Shown here in pieces: positions 51,923-60,365 of a stretch of DNA of 64,000 bases (positions are counted from its first letter, which is position 1; every line of letters begins with the position of its first letter). Both the position numbers and the translations under genes were made by a program. Under the pieces are notes generated by a model. That model did not search any database. It saw only the letters and a program-made list of their open reading frames with translations, and was not told where the DNA came from. This stretch comes from an uncultured Lachnospiraceae bacterium (GTDB taxonomy: Bacteria > Bacillota > Clostridia > Lachnospirales > Lachnospiraceae), in assembly GCA_946491665.1 (NCBI GenBank), contig CAMLYL010000005.1:1-64000 (forward strand), given 5' to 3'.

Positions 51923-53152
51923 TCAGGGCCTCTGATAAATATCATCCATGCTGTCCAGACATTGCCGGAAAACATTCTGTTCCAGTCCGTCCCTCAGTCC
52001 GAACAGCATCTTATTCATTGTCTTTACAGCTGCCGTTCCGATATCCTCCCGCAGCTGCTCCCTGCATTTCTCATCCACCGGAAGTTCTCTCAGCTTCTTT
52101 ATCAGCCGCTTTTGAAGATCCTCCGCGATTTCTGCCTTGAGCTTTCCGATGAGAGGCATCACATCCACACAGTTATACCAGGAAAAAAACTCTTCCATCT
52201 GCTCTTCCATCAGAGCCTCCGCCCGGCGGATCGCCATTTTCTGCTCCTCACTGTGGGCCTCTTCACGAAAACAGTCAATGTCATACAGACGCACCCCGGG
52301 CAGATTTTTTATATTGGGATCAATATCCCGGGGAACCGCCAGATCAATGAAAACAGCAGGTTTTCGCAGACATTCCCTCACCAGCTCCTCTGTCAGAGTA
52401 TAGTTGGGACTGACCGTGGCGCTGACCACACAGTCGCAGGAAGGCAGAAGTTCCATTCTCCGTCCGTAATCAATCCGGCTGCAGTCTCTCGGGATCTCCA
52501 CCACACCGCTGCGGTACTGCCGGACCGTCACCGTCACATGAGCCCCCTCTTCCTTTAAAAGAGTAGCCGTAAGCTTTCCCATAACGCCGTTTCCAATCAC
52601 CATACAGGTCTTTCCGGCAAAAGAAAAGCCAACCTCCTTCAGCTGCCGGACGGCAGTATGTACCACAGACTGATCTGTGGCCGGAAGCTCCACCTCCGTC
52701 TTTATCTTTTTTGCCGCAGTCACCGCCTGCCGGAACAAAGTCTCCAGCACATGATCTGCTGCATAATTTTCTCTGGAAAAAGCCAGCGCTTCCCCGACCT
52801 GAGTCAGGATCTGATCCTCTCCCAGAATCCGGGACTCCAGTCCGGCTGCCAGACGGAACAGATGCTCCGCCGCCTCTTTCTCTCTTCGAAAAACAAAATA
52901 ACTTCTGTAGATTTCCGGTGGAACCTGCCGGATACTGCAGAGAATCTCATACAGATCTCCTTCCCAGTCTCCTTCCGTGGAAATCCAGAGTTCCATTCGA
53001 TTGCACGTAGAAAGCAGAACGCATCCCGCCACTCCCGGCACCGTTTTCATATATTCCAGAAGTTCTCTTGTACTTTTTTTTGTAAACGAAAAAATCATAC
53101 GGATATCAATCTCAGCCACACTGTGATCGATTCCGACCATCTCAATCCCCAT
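51923..53152 (-). CDS. hemA: Glutamyl-tRNA reductase
   Basis: GCVLLSTCNRMELWIST, ILGEDQILTQVGEAL, SRENYAADHVLETLFRQAVTAAKKIKTE. Confidence 0.95.
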   Translation of the reverse strand: MGIEMVGIDHSVAEIDIRMIFSFTKKSTRELLEYMKTVPGVAGCVLLSTCNRMELWISTEGDWEGDLYEILCSIRQVPPEIYRSYFVFRREKEAAEHLFRLAAGLESRILGEDQILTQVGEALAFSRENYAADHVLETLFRQAVTAAKKIKTEVELPATDQSVVHTAVRQLKEVGFSFAGKTCMVIGNGVMGKLTATLLKEEGAHVTVTVRQYRSGVVEIPRDCSRIDYGRRMELLPSCDCVVSATVSPNYTLTEELVRECLRKPAVFIDLAVPRDIDPNIKNLPGVRLYDIDCFREEAHSEEQKMAIRRAEALMEEQMEEFFSWYNCVDVMPLIGKLKAEIAEDLQKRLIKKLRELPVDEKCREQLREDIGTAAVKTMNKMLFGLRDGLEQNVFRQCLDSMDDIYQRP

Positions 53153-53193
53153 CCACGCTCTCCTTTTCCTTTGTGTTCAGACAGAACAGTCTT

Positions 53194-53997
53194 TTATTTC
53201 TGCTCCCCGTTCAGCTCATCCACAGCCTCCCGCAGGTGCTCCAGCAAAATTCTCCGGATCCCGGTGTATTCACCCAGCCCGCGCAGAACACACTCCACCT
53301 GATAACCTTCCGCCAGGAAATAACTTCTCCAGGAATCCTCTTCTTCTCCTGCCAGATCATTGGTCGCATGATCTCCTGCCACTATCAGGAACGGAGCCAG
53401 AATCACTTTCTTCGGATTCTGCGCCCGCACACAGGCAGAAACAGACTCCAGAGACGGCCAGGCTTCCACTGTTCCAATATGAACATTCTGATATCCCAGC
53501 TCCCGCAGCCTGTAATTCAGAGCCGCGTAAACAAAATTGGCATAGTGAAGGGAACCGTGCCCCATCAGAACCAGAGCCTCATCCTCCGCAGCCGGAATCT
53601 CCTTCACCAGCTCCTGCAAAACCTGGTCACAGTCTGTCAGATCTGTCAGCAGGGGCTTCCCTACGGAAATCCTGTCAAACTGTTCCCGCATATCGGAAAT
53701 TTCACCATACAGCTTCCAGTATTCAAAACCGTTCATCATATGCGTGGGCTGCACGGCAATCCGGGAAATGCCATCCCGCTTCATCATCTCCAGCGCCTGC
53801 CCAACACCGGGGATCTCAATTCCGTCCCGCTCTTTTATTTTTTTCCGAACCATACCGCTGGTCCATGCCCGATACAGAGGCCAGTCGGGATATGCCTCCT
53901 GCATCTCCTTTTCAATCACATCCAGCGTCTTTCTTCTCGTATCTTCATAACTGGTTCCAAAGCTGACTGCCAGAACCGCTGCTTTTTTCTCTTTCAT
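53194..53997 (-). CDS. cbiK: Sirohydrochlorin cobaltochelatase CbiK-type
   Basis: KAAVLAVSFGTSYEDTRRKTLDVIEKEMQEAYP... MGHGSLHYANFVYAAL; LAPFLIVAGDHATNDLAG. Confidence 0.93.
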   Translation of the reverse strand: MKEKKAAVLAVSFGTSYEDTRRKTLDVIEKEMQEAYPDWPLYRAWTSGMVRKKIKERDGIEIPGVGQALEMMKRDGISRIAVQPTHMMNGFEYWKLYGEISDMREQFDRISVGKPLLTDLTDCDQVLQELVKEIPAAEDEALVLMGHGSLHYANFVYAALNYRLRELGYQNVHIGTVEAWPSLESVSACVRAQNPKKVILAPFLIVAGDHATNDLAGEEEDSWRSYFLAEGYQVECVLRGLGEYTGIRRILLEHLREAVDELNGEQK

Positions 53998-54107
53998 AAA
54001 CCCTCCGGGAAATTTAGTTGTACAATTATACATTGTACCTTAATCTGCGCACAAAGAAAAGCCTAATTTCCGTCAATTATCCGGATTTGGATTCAGGGAA
54101 TAAAAAA

Positions 54108-54142
54108 GCCCCGAAAACACTGTACTCCAGGTGTCTCCGGGG
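54108..54142 (-). terminator. Terminator downstream of tRNA-Arg
   Basis: Minus strand CCCCGGAGACACC...GTGTTTTCGGGGC followed by TTTTTT. Confidence 0.75.
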
Positions 54143-54153
54143 ATCTGTTTCTA

Positions 54154-54225
54154 TGCAACTGGCGGGAATCGAACCCACATTACAGGAGTCGGAGTCCTGC
54201 GTTCTATCCGTTAGACTACAGTTGC
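54154..54225 (-). tRNA. tRNA-Arg (anticodon CCG)
   Basis: GCAACTG acceptor pairing with CAGTTGC; anticodon arm CAGGA-CTCCGAC-TCCTG; T arm GTGGG-TTCGATT-CCCGC. Confidence 0.93.
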
Positions 54226-54282
54226 CTGCGCATGCGCAAGAATTATATTATCACAATCCTTCTCATATGGCAAGAAAAAATT

Positions 54283-54750
54283 TTAAAAGCTGCTGATAAG
54301 CGTAAACACCCCGCTGCTCAGCAAAGCCATAATCAGCCCTGATACCATATTCCCGCAAAATACGCTGATGATAATACTCCGGGGTTTTAAATTGATAACT
54401 CCCGCAATAATAGAGCCTGTCCAGGTGCCCGTGCCGGGAATCGGCACGGCAACATAGGCGAAAATTGCCAGCGGTCCAAACTTCTGAATCTTCTCTCTGT
54501 TCTTACCTGTAATCTTGTCTATCCAGCCGATAAATCGCTTCAGCAAATTCCGCGCTTTACAGAAACGGTAAAACCAGTTGGTCACAAAAGCCAGAAAACA
54601 AACGACGATTCCGCTTCCAAGCAGCGCGGCAACATAAGCCAGCCGCACGTCAAGTCCCAGCGCTATGCCGAAGGGAATCGCCCCCTTCACTTCAACAGCC
54701 GGGACCATGGAAACCAGAAATGTGTAAATAAATCTTCTCAGTACAAGCAT
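54283..54750 (-). CDS. Small multidrug export (COG2426-type) membrane protein
   Basis: FLVSMVPAVEVKGAIPFGIALGLDVRLAYVAALLGSGIVVC; FAYVAVPIPGTGTWTGSIIA. Confidence 0.9.
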   Translation of the reverse strand: MLVLRRFIYTFLVSMVPAVEVKGAIPFGIALGLDVRLAYVAALLGSGIVVCFLAFVTNWFYRFCKARNLLKRFIGWIDKITGKNREKIQKFGPLAIFAYVAVPIPGTGTWTGSIIAGVINLKPRSIIISVFCGNMVSGLIMALLSSGVFTLISSF

Positions 54751-54942
54751 AAACTACCTCTGCTTTCAGATTCTCTTTTGAATTATTTTAAACAGTTTTT
54801 TCTGTATTACTAATATAATTCATTTTTTTTACATCTGCAATCAGATTCATATATTCTTAAGGAAACAGTAAGAGAATCCCACGCAAATTGAGAATTTTCA
54901 TCATTAACAGGCTGCCGTCCTGAAAAATGGTTCATAAAAAAA

Positions 54943-54964
54943 GCTCCGGAAATTATTCCGGAGC
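54943..54964 (-). terminator. Intrinsic terminator of small membrane protein gene
   Basis: GCTCCGGAA-TAAT-TTCCGGAGC followed by TTTTTTT on the minus strand. Confidence 0.88.
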
Positions 54965-54977
54965 AGCGCCGCAAGTC

Positions 54978-55169
54978 TTATCGATTCTTCGGCGGCAGAA
55001 CCGCATTGATAATTAACGCGATCCAGGAAAAGAAAATACTCAGCACCACCCATGCCGCAACACTTCTTCCCTTTCTCTGTGCTATCATGATGTTCAACAC
55101 CAGACACACAATCCAGATAATCAGGCCGATAATCAAACCAACGATATAGGCCGCTCCAAATAACAGCAT
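54978..55169 (-). CDS. Small two-TM membrane protein (63 aa)
   Basis: MLLFGAAYIVGLIIGLIIWIVCLVLNIMIAQRKGRSVAAWVVLSIFFSWIALIINAVLPPKNR; RBS GGAGGTGTG and own terminator. Confidence 0.8.
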   Translation of the reverse strand: MLLFGAAYIVGLIIGLIIWIVCLVLNIMIAQRKGRSVAAWVVLSIFFSWIALIINAVLPPKNR

Positions 55170-55212
55170 ACTCACACCTCCCTCCCCGTGGGGACAAAAC
55201 TCAATTTCCCAT

Positions 55213-55719
55213 TTATCTGCAGAGTTCCAGAATCTCCTCCGCAATCATTTCCGGAGTCTTATCATCTGTGGAAACTCTTACATCACAGGCTGACTCGTAA
55301 GCGGCCCGCCGCTTATCCATCAACTGTGCAATGTACGCAACATTCATATGGCCGTTCAGAATCGGCCTCTCTCTGCCATACCGTACCCGGCGAAATACCG
55401 TCTCCGGCGTGGCTGTCAAAAGCACAATTTTCCCGCTGTTCTTCATGATCTCCACATTCTCCGGGCGAAGCACGGTTCCTCCGCCGCAGGAGATCACAGC
55501 CGGAGCCCGGGCAGAGAGCGTCCGCAGCATCTGCGTTTCCTTTTCCCGAAAATACGCTTCCCCGAAACGTTCAAACATCTCGGGAATACGCATCCCGGAC
55601 TCTCTGACAATCGCCTGATCCATATCAATTTCTCTGACCTTAAGCAGATTCTTAAGCCTTCTCGAAACGGTACTCTTCCCCGTTCCCATAAAACCGATCA
55701 GAAATATGTGCTGTTTCAT
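55213..55719 (-). CDS. aroK: Shikimate kinase
   Basis: MKQHIFLIGFMGTGKSTVSRRL; VISCGGGTVLRPEN. Confidence 0.95.
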   Translation of the reverse strand: MKQHIFLIGFMGTGKSTVSRRLKNLLKVREIDMDQAIVRESGMRIPEMFERFGEAYFREKETQMLRTLSARAPAVISCGGGTVLRPENVEIMKNSGKIVLLTATPETVFRRVRYGRERPILNGHMNVAYIAQLMDKRRAAYESACDVRVSTDDKTPEMIAEEILELCR

Positions 55720-55762
55720 CTTCCAGTGTCTCTCAGACTGCAATTTATCCTCACCCTTTGTT

Positions 55763-56548
55763 TCAAATCTTTGCGGAATTCTCCTGACACATGCTCTCAT
55801 GAAGAGCATCCAGGACAGCCGTCAGACGCTCCATCTGCATCTGTCCGGGAGCAGAAACCGCTCCGTCCGCCCCGAAAGTAATGCAGGAGCCGAAAACTTC
55901 TCCCGCCACCCGGCTGATTACGCCAAGTCCTCCCATGGACATTGTCACCAGGGGAAGGGACGGATACTTCCTTTTTATATCATTCGTCACCTTCAAAAGC
56001 CGGATCACATCATCCGCATCCCGGGGCATCACCGCCAGCTTCGCCACATCTGCTCCGCCCTGCTGCATCTGATCCAGCAGCATATGTAATATACGGTCAT
56101 CCGGCGTCCCGTCAAAATCATGATGGGATGCGATCACATGCACTCCCATCCGCTGAAAACGGCGGATCTCCTTTTCCGGCCGGGCCGCCTCAAAAAACTC
56201 CAGATCAATCAGATCCATACAGCCGCTTTTTGCGGCGATCTCATTCAGATACAGAATCTGTTTTTCCGGAAGCGTTCCCTTTCCGCCCTGCTTCTTCGTA
56301 CGGAACGTAAACAACATGACGGTTTCCTGTACCAGCGGCCGGATCTGTTCCAGCACCTGCCGCACCCGGTCCGGCTCCGCCGCGCCGGAGAAACAATCCG
56401 CGCGCCACTCAATCATCTGAACTTTTTTCTCCGTCAGCCTGCGGATCTTCTCCACAATATCTTCTGATTCATATTCTGTTACCGGGACACAGACCACCGG
56501 GCGTTCCCCGCCGATCATCTGCCCCTTTACCTCAAACGGTTTCTGCAT
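55763..56548 (-). CDS. aroD: Type I 3-dehydroquinate dehydratase
   Basis: MIEWRADCFSG, VIASHHDFDGTP, AKLAVMPRDADDVIRLL, ITFGADGAVSAPGQM. Confidence 0.95.
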   Translation of the reverse strand: MQKPFEVKGQMIGGERPVVCVPVTEYESEDIVEKIRRLTEKKVQMIEWRADCFSGAAEPDRVRQVLEQIRPLVQETVMLFTFRTKKQGGKGTLPEKQILYLNEIAAKSGCMDLIDLEFFEAARPEKEIRRFQRMGVHVIASHHDFDGTPDDRILHMLLDQMQQGGADVAKLAVMPRDADDVIRLLKVTNDIKRKYPSLPLVTMSMGGLGVISRVAGEVFGSCITFGADGAVSAPGQMQMERLTAVLDALHESMCQENSAKI

Positions 56549-56666
56549 AACTCCGCCTCTTTTCTGGATACCCGGAACGGATACCGGTGTCTCTATGCTC
56601 CCAGTATATAATATTCGCGGAAAAGCCGCAAGTCATTGCTTGAAAACATCTGACATCCGGCGCTTA

Positions 56667-56695
56667 TTGTCACTCCGTTCGTGTGATACTATAAT
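56667..56695 (+). promoter_or_regulatory. Promoter P1 upstream of aroE
   Basis: TTGTCA-N17-TATAAT. Confidence 0.65.
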
Positions 56696-56749
56696 AATAT
56701 CTTATGCATGGCGGAAACAGGGGGGGGAGATAGTTTTCAAATAAAAAAA

Positions 56750-56778
56750 TTGACTTTATTTCTTCCTCGTTTTATCAT
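56750..56778 (+). promoter_or_regulatory. Promoter P2 upstream of aroE
   Basis: TTGACT-N17-TATCAT, about 30 bp before the ATG. Confidence 0.65.
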
Positions 56779-56810
56779 ATTTTCTGAAAACACACGAAAG
56801 GACAGGATTT

Positions 56811-57674
56811 ATGGAGATTACAGGTAAAACCCGACTCACGGGACTCATCGGCAGTCCTGTAGCGCACAGCATTTCCCCGCAGATGCACAACGAAGCATTC
56901 CGGCAGCTAGGGCTGGACTATGTCTATCTGGCTTTTGATCTGGGACATTCGGATCTTCGCAAAGCAGTGGAGGGACTGCGTGAAATCGGCATCCGGGGAT
57001 TTAATGTTACGATGCCCTACAAGGTTCCCATACTGGAACTGATGGACAGTCTGACGCCGGCCGCCCGCATCGCAGGAGCCTGCAATACGGTAATTGCACA
57101 AGATGGAAAAATGACCGGACATACGACTGACGGCATCGGATTCATGCAGTCGGTCATCGACGCGGGATATGATATTATCGGGAAAAAAATGACGATCCTG
57201 GGCGCCGGAGGAGCAGCCACCGCAATTATTACTCAGGCCGCGCTGGACGGAGTCACCGATATTGATATTTTTCGCCGGAACCGTCCGGAAGCTTTTTCGA
57301 CCACAGAAACCTTCGCCAAAACAGTAGAGAACAGTACTCCCTGCCGGGTTCATGTTTATGATATCTCAGATACCCGTCAGCTGAAAGAAAGTCTGGATTC
57401 CAGCGCAATTCTGGTCAATGCCACCAATGTGGGGATGGCGCCCAACGAACAGGACTGCCCTATCGGCGACGCTTCTCTCCTGCATCCGGAGCTTATTGTG
57501 GGCGATATCATTTATAATCCCCGCAAAACCCGTTTGTATCAGATGGCAGAGTCCGCGGGATGTCCCGTCTTCAACGGCATGTACATGCTGCTTTTCCAGG
57601 GAGCCGCTTCATTTGAATGCTGGACCGGACAGAAAATGCCTGTAGAAATCATAAGAAAGAAATACTTTTCATAA
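56811..57674 (+). CDS. aroE: Shikimate dehydrogenase
   Basis: TGLIGSPVAHSISPQMHNEAFRQLGLDYVYLAFD; GFNVTMPYKVPI; TILGAGGAATAI. Confidence 0.96.
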   Translation: MEITGKTRLTGLIGSPVAHSISPQMHNEAFRQLGLDYVYLAFDLGHSDLRKAVEGLREIGIRGFNVTMPYKVPILELMDSLTPAARIAGACNTVIAQDGKMTGHTTDGIGFMQSVIDAGYDIIGKKMTILGAGGAATAIITQAALDGVTDIDIFRRNRPEAFSTTETFAKTVENSTPCRVHVYDISDTRQLKESLDSSAILVNATNVGMAPNEQDCPIGDASLLHPELIVGDIIYNPRKTRLYQMAESAGCPVFNGMYMLLFQGAASFECWTGQKMPVEIIRKKYFS

Positions 57675-57704
57675 CATACCACGCAAAAGAAAGAAGGTAC
57701 AACC

Positions 57705-58733
57705 ATGAGTTTCACATATTTAAATGAACTGCCCACGCCGGAGCAGATCAAACAGGAATTTCCTTTATCAGATGATCTGAAGGCTGTAAAAAGCGCCAGA
57801 GATGCTGAAATCAGCGCTGTTTTAAAAGGTGAGTCCGATAAATTTCTGGTAATTATCGGTCCCTGCTCTGCTGACAATGAAACATCTGTCATGGACTACA
57901 TCCATCGGCTGGCAAGGGTCAATGAACAGACCAGAGATAAACTGATCCTGATTCCCCGCATCTACACCAACAAGCCCCGCACAACCGGAGAAGGATACAA
58001 GGGAATTGCCACTCAGCCAGATCCGGAGGCAAAACCGGATATGATTGCCGGTCTGATTGCGGTGCGCAAGCTTCACCTGCGCGCGATCCAGGAGACGGGA
58101 CTTTCTCCGGCAGATGAGATGCTCTATCCGGAAAACTGGGATTATATTGACGATCTTCTGTCTTATGTGGCCATCGGCGCCCGCTCTGTGGAAGATCAGC
58201 AGCACCGTCTCACAGTCAGCGGTTTTGATGTGGCCAGCGGCATGAAAAATCCTACCAGCGGCGATTTTTCCGTTATGCTGAACTCGGTCTACGCAGCTCA
58301 GCATCCACACCATTTTGTACACCGGGGCTGGGAAACAGATACCAGCGGAAACCCTCTGGCCCACGTTGTCCTGCGGGGCGCAGTAAACAAACGCGGGGTT
58401 GCCAGCCCGAACTACCACTACGAAGACCTGATCCGGCTTAATGAGATGTATCAGGAAATGAATCTGGTTAATCCCGCCTGCGTGGTAGATGCCAACCACT
58501 CCAATTCCAACAAAAAATATCTGGAACAGATCCGCATTGTGGATGAAGTCCTGCATAACCGCAGAATTTCCGATGACATCCGCGCTCTGGTAAAAGGCGT
58601 TATGATCGAGAGCTACATAGAACCGGGAAATCAGAAAATCGGTTCTCACATTTACGGCAAATCCATCACAGATCCCTGCCTGGGCTGGGAAGACTCAGAA
58701 AAGCTGCTCTACGATATTGCAGATCTGGTATAA
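57705..58733 (+). CDS. Class I 3-deoxy-7-phosphoheptulonate (DAHP) synthase
   Basis: LVIIGPCSADNETSVMDYIHRLA; IPRIYTNKPRTTGEGYKGI; VDANHSNSNKKYLEQ. Confidence 0.95.
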   Translation: MSFTYLNELPTPEQIKQEFPLSDDLKAVKSARDAEISAVLKGESDKFLVIIGPCSADNETSVMDYIHRLARVNEQTRDKLILIPRIYTNKPRTTGEGYKGIATQPDPEAKPDMIAGLIAVRKLHLRAIQETGLSPADEMLYPENWDYIDDLLSYVAIGARSVEDQQHRLTVSGFDVASGMKNPTSGDFSVMLNSVYAAQHPHHFVHRGWETDTSGNPLAHVVLRGAVNKRGVASPNYHYEDLIRLNEMYQEMNLVNPACVVDANHSNSNKKYLEQIRIVDEVLHNRRISDDIRALVKGVMIESYIEPGNQKIGSHIYGKSITDPCLGWEDSEKLLYDIADLV

Positions 58734-58747
58734 AGAAGGGAAGAAAT

Positions 58748-60013
58748 ATGCGCACAACGGGAATCATCGCCGAATATAATCCTTTTCACAGCGGACATCA
58801 ATACCATATAGAAGAAACGCGAAGAAAAACCGGCGCTGATTTCCTCATCACCGCCATCAGCGGAGACTTTGTCCAGCGGGGCGCCCCGGCCATTCTGGAT
58901 AAATACGAACGGACCAGAATGGCTCTGGAAGGCGGCGCTGATCTTGTGCTGGAGCTGCCTGTCACCGCCGCGGTCTCCAGCGCGGAGGGCTTCGCCTCCG
59001 GAGGCGTATGCCTGTTTGAAAAACTGGGAGTGACTGACGCCATAAGTTTCGGCTGCGAGGATGTCTGCAGTGATTCTCTGTTTACCCGGACTGCCCGGAT
59101 TCTGGCGGAGGAACCTGGAGAATATAAACAGAAGCTTGCTTCCTGCCTGAAACAGGGAATGAGCTTCCCCAAAGCCCGGGAGACAGCGCTTCTCTCCTGC
59201 ATGGAACCGGAAAACGGGCAGGAGTCTGAACAGGTGTCCCGTCTCATCTCCAGCCCCAACAATATTCTCGGGCTGGAATATCAGAAGGCCATCTTAAAAT
59301 ACGGCTCCCGGATAGAGGTCTGCCGCATCTGCCGCCGGGGCAGCGGCTACAACAGCGCCGAGCTGTCCTCATCTCTGTCCTCCGCCACAGCAATCCGAAA
59401 CCATCTGCTGAACCGGGAGATCCCGCCCCGAAAACAGGCTGCCGATCTCAATGGCCAGGTACCTTCCCGCATCCTTCCGAATCTTCTTGCCGCAGGCCGG
59501 GAAAACCGTTTTCTCCGGGAAAACGACTTCTCCGACCTTCTTTTTTATGTGATTCAGGAAAAAAAGGATATGCTCGACTGCTTCGGTTCACCGAACAGCG
59601 GCCTTGCCTGGCGTACTGCAAATCATCTGGAAAATTTTGAAAGCTGGGAACAGTTTATTCTGCTGGTAAAATCCAAAAACCAGACCTATACAGGCATCAG
59701 CCGGTATTTCACGCAGATTCTGCTGAATATCCGCCGGGAAGATCTGCTCCTGGCCCAACGATATCAGTATTCACCCTATGCCCGCATACTGGGCTTCCGC
59801 AGATCTGCCGCACCGCTTCTGAAAGAAATCCGCGCAAAGAGCCGGATTCCCGTCCTGATGCAGCTGGCCGGAGATTCGGCCGGTCTGGATGCAGACTGCC
59901 GGAGACTGCTGCAGCTCGATGTTTCCGCCGCTGCCCTTTATAACCGCATCCTTTTTTCAAAATCCGGCTGCCGGCTCAAATCTGACTACCGCCATCCCCT
60001 GATATTACTGTAA
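58748..60013 (+). CDS. tmcAL: tRNA(Met) cytidine acetate ligase (TmcAL) / nucleotidyltransferase
   Basis: GIIAEYNPFHSGHQYHIEETRRKTGADFLITAISGDFVQRGAPAILDKYERTRMAL. Confidence 0.93.
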   Translation: MRTTGIIAEYNPFHSGHQYHIEETRRKTGADFLITAISGDFVQRGAPAILDKYERTRMALEGGADLVLELPVTAAVSSAEGFASGGVCLFEKLGVTDAISFGCEDVCSDSLFTRTARILAEEPGEYKQKLASCLKQGMSFPKARETALLSCMEPENGQESEQVSRLISSPNNILGLEYQKAILKYGSRIEVCRICRRGSGYNSAELSSSLSSATAIRNHLLNREIPPRKQAADLNGQVPSRILPNLLAAGRENRFLRENDFSDLLFYVIQEKKDMLDCFGSPNSGLAWRTANHLENFESWEQFILLVKSKNQTYTGISRYFTQILLNIRREDLLLAQRYQYSPYARILGFRRSAAPLLKEIRAKSRIPVLMQLAGDSAGLDADCRRLLQLDVSAAALYNRILFSKSGCRLKSDYRHPLILL

Positions 60014-60233
60014 TGTCTCCTGCACGCTTCGGATTGAAACAGCAAAGCTCCGGATCCGAAGCGCCCGGGATCCGCTTTAAAACTTTACTGTCCTGAATTG
60101 TTTTTTCTCTTTTATTTCATATTTTGAAAGTTTTCACGTCATTTTCCCGATGTTTTTTCTGTAAAATGAATTATTTCAATTCAAATCCTGCATTTTTAAT
60201 CGTTATTTTCTTAACAGGCTGAATTTTTACGAT

Positions 60234-60325
60234 ACATTATGCATTTTTCAAATTTTCTGCTTGCATTTTTTTGACAAATTCCATATACTGTTATTATGTT
60301 CAATCAGCATAACATTATGCATAAT
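60234..60325. promoter_or_regulatory. Putative pyc control region with duplicated ACATTATGCAT motif
   Basis: ACATTATGCAT at 60234-60244 and 60312-60322; -35-like TTGACA at about 60271 between them; ATTATGCATAAT palindrome at 60314-60325. Confidence 0.5.
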
Positions 60326-60365
60326 ATATGATGTTTGGCTTTTTGCTAACAGAAAGGGGAATTTT

